A stretch of DNA of 64,000 bases from positions 182,501 to 246,500 of the forward strand of contig CAWZYM010000431.1 in assembly GCA_963966185.1 (NCBI GenBank). Direction: 5' to 3'. The translations under genes and the position numbers were made by a program. The notes beneath the pieces are model-generated. The model was given only the letters and a program-made list of their open reading frames with translations, was not told where the DNA came from and did no database searches. Shown one piece after another: positions 33,503 through 45,660 of the stretch (positions are counted from its first letter, which is position 1; every line of letters begins with the position of its first letter). Source of the stretch: Rhabditoides inermis (lineage: Eukaryota > Nematoda > Chromadorea > Rhabditida > Rhabditidae).

Positions 33503-35475
33503 CTGACTCTGTTTTATATCTCTTTTCTGTACTGTATAGTTCTCTCCTCTCCCAGACTTTTATTTCCGGGCCGACCTCTTTCTTCCTTCTGTGACATGTA
33601 TTGTCTGTACGACTCGGTTATTGCTTGTTGTTCGAGGTATAAGCATGATCTTTCTTTTCGAACTACTCAGTTACTGTGTATTGTTCCGGTCTGTTACCGT
33701 TTTCCGTCATCCGATGTGCCATTGTGACCCAGCCATGTGAATGTATGTACTACTAAATTGCCTTTTCAAGTTCTTTTTTCTCTACTTGTTTGTTTGGTTA
33801 CAGTTGAATTGATTTATTACCGTAATAAAGGTTTCTTTAACAAATGTGCCTCTAGTGTTTTAAAAAACATATAAAAGATGAAAGAAGACACGACAAGGAA
33901 AGCAGACAGAACATGCCGAGACGAAGGGTAAGGAAGCGAAGCGCTAGTACGCGGTCAAAAAACACTAAAATTTTAGTCAGCAAACGCTAAAATTTTAGTA
34001 AAGAAACACTACAATTTTAATTAAGGAACACTAAAATTTTAGTAAAAAGTGTGAAATTTCTTTACTAAAATTGTAGCTATTCTTTTAGTAACGAAACGCT
34101 AAAATTTTAGTAACGCGGACTTTACCGAGTTGTTCAAAATATAAATAATTCAAAGTTTAATTGGACCATATCTTACAGAATTATTTTTCTGGTGTTGTGC
34201 ATGGAACCACTTTTTTGAAGTGATTAATAACGCTTCGAAAGAGACCTTGGGTATGAATTTAGGTTGCATACTCATAGATATTAAGCCCTTGGAACATGCT
34301 AGTGTATCAGATATTGTGCCTGTCGTGCAACACAGTCGTGCACTAGTGAGTCATGATCTCCTCAGCTGACTCTATGTGTCGCGCGACTGAGTAGTTTGTG
34401 TGTTTGTATTCATGTTTTTGTATTGTATTAGTCATAATTTATCTCTCTGATCATTCTAAACTACATTGTAAATGATTCGGAGATATGTAGGATGTTTTAT
34501 TCTTGGGTCTACAATATCTTTTTGCTCGTTTCTTGCCTCCCGTTCAAATACATCTTTACTATTATACAAACTGATTATGGTTTGGTAATAATATCTTCTA
34601 GATCATGTTCTCAATCTCGATCGATCTTTCGACCGATCGCCCTCACCTCTCAACACATCCATACTCAAATCCCCGGGTGTTTCGAGCGGCTTCACGGCAA
34701 GCCAGCAGTTGATTGGCGAATTCGGTGGCTGCGGTGCTCGTATCGTAGACAGACCCGAACCGTGCTGTTGCATTACCCAGATGCATGTAGAATAACTAAA
34801 ACAACATATAAAAATATAGAATAAAAGAAATAAACAAAAGAAATGGGTTCTCACGTGATGTTTTAATGTCCAAAACGTTTCTCCGAAGCGCGCGTCCGCG
34901 TATCGCAAGCCAGCTCGCAGTTGGCGACGGAGTACGACAAGGTAGAACTCGGAATCTTGCGCGCCCTGAAACAATTATAAAACACATTTCATTTCTACCT
35001 CTCTTATCTCATAGTACAAATCGTAGCAATGAAAAGGAGTAAGAACGCACGAAGGTCGGCATCGAGAGAGCTCTCAATGGATATTGCCAGGCATAGCGAG
35101 ATCATCATCTAAGATATACAAACAATGAAATTAACAAATAAATTAACGTACCTGATTGATTTCGCTCCCTGTGCGTTTACCCGCATCCGATAATCGTCGC
35201 CAACAGTTCCCCCATCGTGCTGGTTTCTGTACTCGCGCACAGTCAAATCCACTCAACTCGGCGGGCCGCAGATAGTAGGGCGATGATGAGTCGTCGAACA
35301 CTAAACCCAAGTTATTATTTTTTTTAAAAAGATACCGTCGCTCACCTTCTATGAATATTGCAGCCACACCGTGCGCCGATAAGTGCAACTCGCAAAGCGA
35401 CACATCAAACAATCGCACTATGTGTCGCAGAATAGTGGCACTGAATAAATTTCATTCGTTACTTTAAAACAAAAT
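33388..35475. repeat. Right arm of the 2.09-kb inverted duplication
   Basis: Reverse complement of 30248-32341. This arm is continuous with the rest of the transposase gene to its right, so it is likely the original and the left arm the copy. One visible difference: the donor GAG|GTAAG in the left arm reads GAGATAAG here. Confidence 0.92.
33958..34115. repeat. ACTAAAATTTTAGT palindromic-word cluster (right arm)
   Basis: Inverted copy of the cluster at 31610-31765. It lies between the two convergent genes of the element. Confidence 0.85.
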
Positions 35476-37196
35476 TTAAATGTGCCCAATCACCTTCTGT
35501 ATCCATGGGAGGAGTTGAGTGCATGGACCTCGTCGTCGAGTGGATGCTGTCCACCGCGGATTGAGCGTGCTACATAAAACAATCAATCAAGACGAAAAAA
35601 AGAGTTTAACGTACTTATCACTGGACGGGGAGGGAGGCGAAGAGGGTGGCCTCGACCTGGGTGAAGACAGTAGTGGCACGGCGAGCGGCTCTGCCATCCT
35701 CAGAGACCATAGAGATCTTTCACAGCCTGAACAATAACCAAAACAAATCTTCTTTTCTAAAACCTTACTTCCAAGTCCATAGAAGCGCATTCGAATCGTA
35801 CATTAAGTCGCCATACACCATGACGAGTTCAAACATGAAAGACGGATCCGGATATGTTAGACAAATGCGCCCACATCTAAACATAAATTTAGGCATTTTA
35901 GAGGAAAAAAGTACATGTTCACGTACACGCGACATGAGTCTCGGTGTCGGCTTCAGAAATGAAGAAATCATTCCGAACAGCACCATGTTGTCTGCCCGCC
36001 GCATCAAATTCAAGGGAAGATCACGCACGAGCGCGATCACAGGATAGCAATGACCACTATAATACGTAAATTAAAATGCAGATTCATGAGCTTATGAAGC
36101 ACCGTCTTCTCCCTCTTGCGCGGAATCCATCGCTCCACAACTGTAGCGAGACGTTGAGGCGCCGCTTCTGTTTCGAAACTATTTTCAACACCGATAACTA
36201 TTCAAATACCTCGAACGACCGCTCGCTCTCCATGCCCTGCATGAAGATTGAGAACTGGCGGTGATCTCTTCCGTCTTGAACTTTCCGTCCTGCTCGTATA
36301 TCGTGTAAGTCACACCGGTCCTCCACAACAGTGCACAGATGACGTTGGAATATGCGCTGAAAATGTATATAAAAATTAGTACTAAATAAATACATACCTT
36401 CAGTTGATACTTCCACTGAGCCTTCACTATCACGCCTCGCGCACCAATGTAAGATGGTCCGAACCTAGAGCACCTTCGACAAGCGACGATCGAGTTGGAG
36501 AGATGCCCATCACATCGCATACATCTGTTGAAATCTATTTGTAAAAAAAGGCATTCACTAACCTGTATGACACCGTAACTTCATTATTACGTCGAATTTT
36601 ATGAAGGAGTGCTCGGCCTTTTTCTACTCCGCGCTCCACATCCCCATACATAGCCGAGTAGAGCATCCCAGCTAGCATCAATCACATGAGATTTTACAAA
36701 TAAACGTTACTAGCCCGTCCGTCCCGCCAGCCGTGCACTTGTTGCTGCATTCGCTATCGACTCATCGTCATCCGAGTATTCTTCATCGTCACTGGATCCG
36801 TCCGACGACGAAGAAGACGCATTGGGGCCGAGTTCAAACACTTCACCCTAAACATCCCAACTTTTTCACAATGTTCAGACATATATCCAGCCAGAAACAC
36901 ACCTCAATAGGAGAAGAACTTCTGGAAGAAGTACTCGAGTTCGAATCCGACCCTCTGTTGTCCTGCTCTCCGTCGTGTTCAGCGTCCTTAGATGCAACAC
37001 GACCACGCAGCAAAGCAAGACCTTAAGAAGTCATATTCATAAATACTTCAAAAGCATACTCATGATCATGTGATAATCATTTTAGATAAAACCAATTTTG
37101 TTGTTTAGATAAAAATTGATTGATGATGAAAAACTCACGCCGGCGGTACTGGAATTGGTTCAACACAAGAAACTCATGTGAGCGAATCAGACACTC
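34643..37196 (-). CDS. Transposase-like protein, about 15 exons
   Basis: Minus-strand exons: 37196-37139, 37021-36903, 36847-about 36715, 36671-36563, 36524-36398, 36356-36210, 36167-36103, 36056-35769, 35726-35615, 35569-35494, 35440-35346, 35300-35152, about 35098-34999, 34965-34855, 34795-34643. Order of parts: an acidic/Ser segment (SSSSSDGSSDDEEYSDDDES), a four-cysteine cluster (CMRCDGHLSNSIVACRRC), then LQLWSDGFRARG and CYPVIALVRDLPLNLMRRAD with FGMISSFLKPTPRLM. A DGF motif, then a WPV/YPV-like motif, then a LP..LR-type motif is typical of Tnp2/CACTA-related transposase proteins (family knowledge; distant). One intron seems to use a GC donor, and two exon links are uncertain. The start codon was not found; the 5' end may lie near 37.2-37.5 kb. 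Confidence 0.6.
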
Positions 37197-37229
37197 CTTC
37201 AAACAATACGTTAGTGGGGCAAGGTTGTG

Positions 37230-37500
37230 AAACACAAAAAATATAACTTTTCGTAATAAATAATAAATTAAATAAATAAGTAAATTGTCACCATCAGCTT
37301 CCTGCTATGTGACATCAAAAAATGACGACGAATATTCCCTGATAATACAGTACTATTAATTGTAATTGTCAGGACCATTATTACACAAAAGTAAGTCAAA
37401 TAATGAGGATTATATTTAATTTTATTTTTAATATATTTTTTCAAATTAATTTATATCACATTTATGTCAGGACATTAGTTACGTTCTATGTATACTATAA
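37230..37500. other. AT-rich gap with palindromic-word remnants
   Basis: Contains GTCAGGACCATTATTACAC, similar to the GGACCAAA word beside other clusters, and AAATAATAAATTAAATAAAT. No coding signal. Confidence 0.4.
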
Positions 37501-37506
37501 TTGCAG

Positions 37507-38290
37507 GTTCCTGTGCAAGCTGTATGTAGGAGCCGGAGTTGCTGTCGATTTTCTGATTCCGGACGCGCCATAGCTGGGTGTCGACGTTCGTGCAAGCGCA
37601 ACGCATTAATGATTCTCCTCCACGTCGACTAGGAACGCGCACTCACTCGTTCTCTCTCCCTTTCCGGGTGCATCGATCAGGTGAGGAGAGAGGAAGGAAT
37701 TTTGAAGAAGACGGAGAAAGTAGATAAATTGGTGACACTTCTTTTTTCAGGCCACCTCGTTCATCGATATTCTGCAGCTTATTTACAAGTGCTACGCCAA
37801 CCCCACGGAGCCCTCGCGCTTCATCGGCTGCGTCTACAACCTTCTCCAGTCGTCGTCGGCTGCCGTGCGATATAAGGCTGCTGGTTAGTTCAGTGTCCTT
37901 TGGATAATTCTGCTTTTATTATTTACTAATTTCTCGTAGGAACTCGCATCACTCTGTCGTCGGCTCCCGCGATCAAGGCTGCTGCGTCTCTACGTGAAGC
38001 TGATTATGCTGGACCGGCTGATCGCTCGAGAAGGTGCGACGGGAGCTCGTCATGAACTTTCTCTGCGCCGGACTTGAGGTGGGATATAATTGGATTGTTC
38101 AATTGATTCTGTAAATGTATGTTTCATATTGTTTGTAAGAAAGGCAATTCACACATCCAGTTCTTATCAAAAACGTTTAGATGCGCAAGAAGACGTTGAA
38201 CCAGGCGCTAGAGCCGACGAGGCGGGCAAGTACCGGCAGTGCCTCGTCAGAACGCACCACTCGGCCGGTGGGTACTATACTATGATTGAT
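37507..38290 (+). pseudogene. Coatomer beta subunit (beta-COP) pseudogene fragment
   Basis: Several blocks match the conserved N-terminal HEAT-like region of beta-COP in the right order: FLCKL, then LIPDAP (deletion between them), [94 protein letters not shown] and GKYRQCLVRT. The blocks are in different frames with internal deletions and a stop right after IPDAP, but splice signals (TTTTTCAG, TTCTCGTAG) survive. Beta-COP is an essential COPI vesicle coat protein, so a functional copy must exist elsewhere. Only about 250 of some 950 residues are covered. Confidence 0.8.
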
Positions 38291-38299
38291 GGCGAATGC

Positions 38300-39190
38300 A
38301 TTCAAAATCATTGGGAATGTAAGTTTCACTGTCATTGTACAGGCCCCCCCGTTTAGAATGAGATGTGCATATATTACAGAAGAATTTGAATATGAAAACA
38401 AAAGGAGTTTAGATGAATATTTTCGACCATTAATTGGTAATTCGTATGACTGTTGACTTTGCAGGTGGGAGTGTCTGGACCGGCCGCCCGAGTGTACGAT
38501 GGAGAGAAGAAACGTGTAGTTCGAGTTGGTTCCCTCTCACGCCTTCTCCTTTTCTTTATTGACTTTCCTTCAAATGCTCTCTTATTTGTGCACGTTGGTT
38601 TTTGTTCTTCCGAAATATGCCGTGTATATTATTCGATGTGATAAAGATCTGTCATTAATATCTTGGTATGTTGGTATGGAATTGCAGAGATTTGGCAGGG
38701 TGATTCATGTCGGTTGTGAGGCGTTGAGTGGGGTGAAGGTTGTTTTGGAATATGAGAGAATGACAGAATAAACAAATTAGAGAAGGTGAAAAGTCTCGTG
38801 ATAAGCTGTGGTGCGAAGCGATAGGGGGGGGGGGGGGGTAGCATCCCCAGTATGATACCGTGTGTGCTATAGATCGGAACATTTCTTGATATACCTCGAT
38901 CGTACAGCTATATGACACATCATACAGATATAGACCGTAAAACGCCGCGGCAAAAGAAGCTCATACGGCAAAAGCATTCAACAGCTGTTCTTTTCGTAGT
39001 CCCATTTACTAATGACGGATAGGATTTTAAACTTGGCGGGATATCCATTTTGCGGAATATCAGCTCTTTTACATGTATACGCAGTGCGATACGTAGCGTT
39101 TGTCTTCTATAATTAGATAATTAATGCTCATCTTAATCTGTTGCTGCCCTCTTCCCTAACGTGCTGTTGTGCTGTTGTCCCGCGTCCTCG
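38300..39190. other. Mostly non-coding; short exon-like piece and a poly-G run
   Basis: A short open frame after GCAG at 38464 (GVSGPAARVYDGEKK) might be another gene scrap. A run of 16 G lies at 38824-38839. No gene supported. Confidence 0.35.
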
Positions 39191-39194
39191 CTCT

Positions 39195-40575
39195 TCTCCG
39201 CTGTCTTCTAGGAGTTCGGATAAGCAGGCAAGTTGTTTCTTAGTTGTTTGCTTTCTGTATATCACGTTACAGGTGTTTTGCTGTCCTTCTGGCTCCAGGT
39301 GTCTTCTCGCTGCCCTGGTGCCTTTCTTGCTGCTGCTCTGCCTCTCGTTGCTGTCCTGTGGAGGTGTCTTTCTCTTTCCCGCCGGAGCTCGCTGCACTCG
39401 CTTTTTTCTTCCTCGCTATTCTCTAGGAGTTCGGATACGCAGGGAAGTTGTTTCTTAGTTGTTTGCTTTCTGTATATCACGTTACAGGTGTTTTGCTGTC
39501 CTTCTGGCTCCCGGTGTCTTCTCGCTGCCCTGGTGCCTTTCTTGCTGCTGCTCTGCCTCTCGTTGCTGTCCTGTGGAGGTGTCGTCCTCTTTCCCGCCGG
39601 AGCTCGCTGCACTCGCTTTTTTCTTCCTCGCTATTCTCTAGGAGTTCGGATACGCAGGCAAGTTGTTTCTTAGTTGTTTGCTTTCTGTATATCACGTTAC
39701 AGGTGTTTTGCTGTCCTTCTGGCTCCAGGTGTCTTCTCGCTGCCCTGGTGCCTTTCTTGCTGCTGCTCTGCCTCTCGTTGCTGTCCTGTGGAGGTGTCGT
39801 TCTCTTTCCCGCCGGAGCTCGCTGCACTCGCTTTTTTCTTCCTCGCTATTCTCTAGGAGTTCGGATACGCAGGGAAGTTGTTTCTTAGTTGTTTGCTTTC
39901 TGTATATCACGTTACAGGTGTTTTGCTGTCCTTCTGGCTCCCGGTGTCTTCTCGCTGCCCTGGTGCCTTTCTTGCTGCTGCTCTGCCTCTCGTTGCTGTC
40001 CTGTGGAGGTGTCGTCCTCTTTCCCGCCGGAGCTCGCTGCACTCGCTTTTTTCTTCCTCGCTATTCTCTAGGAGTTCGGATACGCAGGCAAGTTGTTTCT
40101 TAGTTGTTTGCTTTCTGTATATCACGTTACAGGTGTTTTGCTGTCCTTCTGGCTCCAGGTGTCTTCTCGCTGCCCTGGTGCCTTTCTTGCTGCTGCTCTG
40201 CCTCTCGTTGCTGTCCTGTGGAGGTGTCGTTCTCTTTCCCGCCGGAGCTCGCTGCACTCGCTTTTTTCTTCCTCGCTATTCTCTAGGAGTTCGGATACGC
40301 AGGGAAGTTGTTTCTTAGTTGTTTGCTTTCTGTATATCACGTTACAGGTGTTTTGCTGTCCTTCTGGCTCCCGGTGTCTTCTCGCTGCCCTGGTGCCTTT
40401 CTTGCTGCTGCTCTGCCTCTCCTTGCGGCCCTGTGGAGGTGCCGTCCTCTTCCCAGCCGGAGCTCGCTGCCCTCGCGCTGCCCTCGCTCTACTCTGCCCT
40501 GTCGAGGTGTCGTCCTCTTTCCCGCCGGAGCTCGCTGTCCTCGCTGTTCTCTTTCTCCGCAGCTTTTTTGTTGTT
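39195..40575. repeat. 215-bp minisatellite of exon/intron-like units, six copies
   Basis: Each unit contains an intron-like block (CAG|GCAAGTTGTTTC ... CACGTTACAG, 45 bases, GC donor) and a 170-base CT-rich block starting at 39273, 39488, 39703, 39918, 40133 and 40348. Two variants alternate (GGCTCCAGG versus GGCTCCCGG; GGCAAG versus GGGAAG), so the true period is a 430-bp dimer. The last unit diverges and ends near AATAAA at 40580. All three plus frames are open through each unit. Confidence 0.9.
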
Positions 40576-40739
40576 GGTTGAATAAATTTTTATTTGAAAA
40601 TATGCTCTTGTCTTTTGTCTTTATATAATAAAATGGTTTATGCCGGCTTTTCTTGAATTTGAGTTTGTTTCTCAAGCGTTTTTATCGCTTTGTACCTACT
40701 ATATACTGTTATGCTTAATTCATTGTGTTATTTGCGGAG

Positions 40740-42281
40740 ATGAGAAACTCTCCGCAGAAAAAGAAGCGCGCGCCTAACAAGCGCACGCGAATGAAGAGAG
40801 TGTCTCTCTCTTCTGATGAAGGCGGCATCGACACTTCCAACGAGCGCCCGTCTGTTCCGTCGAAGAACACCAGTGAGTTGTGTTATGTTTTGTTTATACT
40901 TATCTCTAGTATTACATCTATGTTTTATTTCAGACCACTCCAGGGACTTAAATGGTCTCTGGGCGCGGCTCTCCAAGACCATATTCGACCTCAACGAGGC
41001 TGGCCAAGCAGTCGTTGCCATCGACACAGTCGGCGGTATCCGCATGCGCGGTGCCCACTGGCTGGTCTCATCTTTGGAGGATAACCAGACCATCCGCAAC
41101 CTGCGTTTGTCTGCTAAGAAAAATGTCGGAAAGCGGCCCAAGGTAAAGCACGTTTCATACATTTCGTATTCAAATAATATTTGCAGTTTGTTTTCCACAT
41201 ACCCCTTTATAAAAAGAAGGATTTAACCAACCTGAACTCCGATGAACTCACCACTCGGCTGAGTAGGACAATGCGGACACTCTCCTACCCTATCTGCAAC
41301 TACTACAACAGGAGGTAACAATATTTGATTTCGTCCGAATGGGTTCTTTTTCAGGAGCACCCCCAAGATTCGTACCCTGTCGCCGGCCAGCAAGATCCAG
41401 GCTTTGAGAAAGCCGACTCCACCATACTGGGCAGAAGGGGTGCAGTACTCTGGCTCGCTTGATGCCGTTGATTCGGCCCGGGTCTGCGACGCGATCGCAG
41501 TCTACTTCCAGGAACAGTCTATTGTGATCAGAAGGTCCGTGATATTCCTTGTTGTTGGTTCTTATATTATGTTGTTGCCAGTGATATGAGTCGCAATGAG
41601 ATGTACAGACGTCTCCACTCTGATCCTCATATGCGTGAATTGCCAAGGTGAGTCATGTTTTTTGTTCAGCACGCATTCATTTATTTTTAGGACTTTGGAG
41701 AAAATCGCTAAGGCGGCCAACAGTCAGTGTGCCGCTGAGAACGAGAATGACGCGCCTGAAGTGGACGATTCGGATGTTGACCTGGCGGATACGCCCGCTG
41801 ACCTGCAAGAAGAGGATGACGATGCTGCTGTCTCGCTTTCGCCGACTATTTCGACTTCTACATCAACCCCTTCTCCTGCCCCCAGCGCGGCTGTCCCCGG
41901 ATCGTCGCAGACTAAAACGTCGCAGGAGTATGTCACTGTTTTTTCAACTTTGCTTATTTGTTTCATTCATTGTTCAGCTACAACTCTGTGCCGTCTCCAT
42001 CAACTCGAGGCGCATCGGCCGAAGGAGGATACAGGTATGTTTTTACTTGTCAATTTTTATTGTTCTTTTTTTGCAGTGGCTTCCGGCCTGCGACTCTGCA
42101 GGAGAAAATTCATCTGGTGCCCCGCCCTCTGTTCTTGCTTGAACACCGCGATGGTCAGCCAGTGAAGCGCGTTCCTATCACCAAGGACCAAGCCTACATT
42201 ATGCAAAACAACAATGTTCCCATTTATTCGGGTTATAAAGCATCAAACGGTGTTTTCAAAATCTACAAAGCTAGGGTGTAA
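40740..42281 (+). CDS. Gene A1: accessory protein of cassette 1
   Basis: Eight exons: 40740-40872, 40934-41142, 41187-41314, 41355-41534, 41582-41647, 41691-41927, 41978-42034, 42077-42281; phases agree throughout. N-terminus is basic (MRNSPQKKKRAPNKRTRMKR). Recognisable blocks shared with gene A2 are a helical region near DLNGLWARLSKTIFDLNEAG, FVFHIPLYKKKDLTNLNS, an acidic/Ser-Pro linker (DDSDVDLADTPADLQEEDDD), and a C-terminal block ending GVFKIYKARV. No known domain. It ends 172 bases before gene B1 starts on the same strand. Inference: nuclear protein working with the B1 transposase. Confidence 0.75.
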
Positions 42282-42453
42282 TTGTTATGATTGTTTACAT
42301 GATTTAATTGTTGATCGTTATGTTTTTGTTGTTTTTTGCGAGTAAAGATCGTTCTTTTGAACTTTGTGGATTTAGAATGAAGTTGCAAGAGTTATTTTTA
42401 CTCATCAATCTGAATATCTTCAATCTGTTTTTGTTCATTTGTTTTTATATAGA

Positions 42454-45197
42454 ATGGTTTATTCAGTCATGGGTAAGGCGAGAACGACCTTACTGGATCC
42501 TCAAGCCTCGTCAGATGAAGAGAATGTTCAGGCGATAGAGGAGACCAGGCACAACGACACATGCACGAGTATCCGTTCAATCGACGAAGACGTAAGTAGT
42601 TCGTATGTGTATCTATGTGACATGTTACACATTTTAGGAACATTTCGAAGAATTGGTTGAATGGCTCGCATCAAACAAACTTGTCTTCGCGACCTCGTCC
42701 ACAACACTGCTGGTGGTGGGAGGGAAGGCCGCCAACTCGTGTGTCTTCTTCCCGAAACGTATAGACTGGAGCCGCGCATTCACTGTGCAGCGCGGTGATT
42801 CAATCGAATGATTCTTGATCATGATTCATATGCTCTAGGAGTCGCTTACGACACTTGTTCTTGCGACCCGTGCAGAAGTGGTACTCTGCATGTCTACGAA
42901 GAGCGGATGGCCAGAAAGGAATTCGATGAGTTCCTGGTCAATGACGACATCCCCTGTGTTCACATTCGAGCTGCTGACAGAGGTTATTTACTGTTACTCT
43001 GAGTAATCTCACCTGTTTTGTTCAGTGCGACCGACGGTCGTAGACACCGTACCTGCTCGCGTTGGGCAGTTCTCTATAGTTGGATCTTTGGAAGTACCGT
43101 CGCTGGTAATGCATGTGGAAAAGAAGACTAAATGTTTGAGCTGCTCTAAAGAAACATGCGACCACACTACGTGAGTATACATTGATATATTGTTATTCAA
43201 CTTATTTGTTTCAGTGCCCTTCGTACTCTCGTGCGTCCGACTCTTGAAGACTTTGCACCCAAGGACGAGTTCATCAACTCCACCGACACGTTCCACCGGT
43301 TTGACTACACTGTGGCAGGCCCTGTCGACATTCGATGTGAATGCAATGAGTGTCTGGACGCAAGCACATGGAAAGGTACCGTTCACTCCACACATGTTGG
43401 CGTACTTGTTTCGTTTCAGGCTTCTACAGACATATTGGTGACCACGGTGAATGGGGCACTCTCCACATACGTCTCACGTGCCGGAGACAGTGTATGCGGT
43501 GAGTGAATGTAATACCTTTTGGCTTACCATCGGTTATGATTTTTCAGAGCTACTCTGTACAGAAATGGATTGTTTTTGCACGGAAACTCTACAGTCTGCA
43601 GCGCCACTCTCCTTTCTTCGATTTTGAACCTTCAAGTAAGTGTTATGTCATAATGGTGAGCGTTATTAAACTGCATTTAAGTTGCTCGGAACACCATTTT
43701 CTCGTATCTACGCGGGAGTGGTGAGCGGTGAGGGCATCTCTCGTCCCTCTTCCGACGAGCTAGTATCCGAGTCAACATTACAGGTAATCAATGTCGCAAA
43801 TGCATACTATTTTTCGCATTATTCGAATGCATTGCAGCGAGTACACGACAACTGGGTCGATTCTCTCAAGATAATATCGCCCCAGACAGCATGCCCTCGG
43901 TGTGGCGTGCACCCTACAGTGGTGATAGTGGATGGCAGACGCCTACCCCTCCGCGATGCTCTCCCTCTATACCCTGACGTAAAGGTTGGGGTGATTTATA
44001 GTTAACTTTAAACATTTGTTCGTATGTTTACAGAAGTCGGCTCCTTTGCCGGTGGACTCCACACCGGATCGACTGGCCATTCGAACACTTCAAGCTCGTC
44101 GTCAAGTCGCGTCGTACGCACAGCGCAGGATTCAACTTGATGAGGTCGACAGGCGTGTTTTGAGCGACCCGGTTCGTCGTTTCCTGGATGCATCAGTCAA
44201 CCCTACGACTCGATACATCAACGACATATACAGCCACATGACTCTATTTATGTGCACAGACACACAGTGCCGGGGTCTGTTCCCTCTTACATCCGACTTC
44301 AAGTGGTTGCGCGAGATGATCAAGTCGTGTGCAGAGGGAAACGCTTCCACTCCTGCCCCACTCTCCAACAGAAGCATTATTGACAAGATGCTGCAGACGA
44401 ATCCTCGTCTACTGCATGCCATTGTTCCGATAATAGATGACCGTGGTGCACTCCCTGATGCTGTCTCCTCTCTGATCTTACATCTATTCGACGTGGCGGA
44501 GCTGAGCATGTCCTACGACCGAACAAAGCTCAAGAAGCCGATAACTCAACCAACAATCCCACCTGTCTCCGACCCCTTAGAGTGTTTCCCCTATTGGACC
44601 AAGAAGCGAACGGCGCCACTGTACACGAAGGACAGCCAGAAATGCGAAGGACAGTGCAGTGATAAACTTGCAGGTAACTTCCCATCCAATTGATTCATTT
44701 TGTTCATATACACTCTTTTTTCAGACGCTGGTCATCGATTGGGCGACGTGATTCTGACGGTACAGTGCCCGCATCTCCATCTGTACGGCTTCGTTCTACT
44801 GCGCGAACCCGAGTCTCCGCGTCACATCTTCAAGATATTTTACGAGTACATGGATGAATCTGAGCTACCACGCGTTCTCATATATGATAATGCGTGCAAG
44901 TTGTTGACGTATGTGTTGGCAAGAGAACCCAAGTTCTTCACAGGTGTTGCCTTCCTGATTGACAGATTTCACGGTGTGAACCATATAGGCTGTAACTTGT
45001 CTCTCCATCTGTGCACATATAGCGCTTGCCCTCTCCTTCGTTGTGTGAATAGTAGTGCTGCAGAGCAAGTCAACGCCCAGATTGACAAACTCACCACTCA
45101 CTTTGCATACATGCATACTACAAAATTCATGCGCTTTCTCCGTCTTTATGTGAACCGACACAACCATACTGTGAATGGACGTATGATTAAGAAGTGA
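42454..45197 (+). CDS. Gene B1: cysteine-rich DDE transposase-like protein (KDZ/HMGXB3-like)
   Basis: Eleven exons: 42454-42591, 42638-42794, 42839-42982, 43026-43170, 43215-43375, 43420-43498, 43548-43635, 43682-43783, 43838-43984, 44034-44673, 44725-45197, all in phase. Cysteine clusters in order: CSCDPC, KCLSCSKETCDH (SWIM-like CxxC...CxH), CECNEC, CPRCGVHP. Likely catalytic acids are Asp in VVIVDGRRLPL, Asp in LIYDNACKLL and Glu in NSSAAEQVNAQI, with FLIDRFHGVNHIGC between. This architecture resembles KDZ-type transposases and the HMGXB3-like protein family (family knowledge, distant). DDE enzymes cut and join DNA. No terminal inverted repeats were found, so it could be an element gene or a domesticated one. 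The frame is intact, which argues for recent function. Confidence 0.75.
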
Positions 45198-45255
45198 TGT
45201 GATATTGCACTTATGTTTTTGAGTTATTGAAATGTTGTATATATTTGTAAATAAT

Positions 45256-45655
45256 AAAAAAAGTTGACTCCAACCTGAAATACGAGCTGTTTTGTGTTGT
45301 GATAAGGTGGTACGTGAGTCCTACTGTAATCGAGGAGGGGCGGAGAAGAAATGGGCGTGGCATGACTGTTGCTGTATCTCGACAATTAGAAACCCGATCC
45401 ACTCCAAACTTTCAGAGCATGTTCACACACATATTTGGAGAAGAAAATGTTTCGAAACCAATGCATTTTGGGAAAAAAAGTTGACTCCAACCTGAAATAC
45501 GAGCTGTTTTGTGTTGTGATATCCAGGTATGATGTTGTGCTGAAACTATGAAACGTGAACTGTCAAGAAACTTCACTCCAAGCTGTCAAGGAAATGTTTA
45601 TTCTCACACACACATATTTGGAGAAAAAATTGTTTCGAAAGCAATGAATTTTGGT
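45256..45655. repeat. Two tandem ~217-bp units after gene B1
   Basis: AAAGTTGACTCCAACCTGAA occurs at about 45258 and 45476, and ACACATATTTGGAGAA occurs in both units. Directly followed by the MITE at 45661. Confidence 0.75.
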
Positions 45656-45660
45656 GGTGA

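Noticed and set aside
39195..40575. CRISPR array
   Set aside because: Units are 215 bases, contain no unique spacers, and the genome is eukaryotic.
39128..40675. Minus-strand Arg/Lys/Glu-rich frames over the 215-bp array as a repeat protein
   Set aside because: The plus strand has the better splice signals; the unit length is not a multiple of three, and no start exon is seen on the minus strand.
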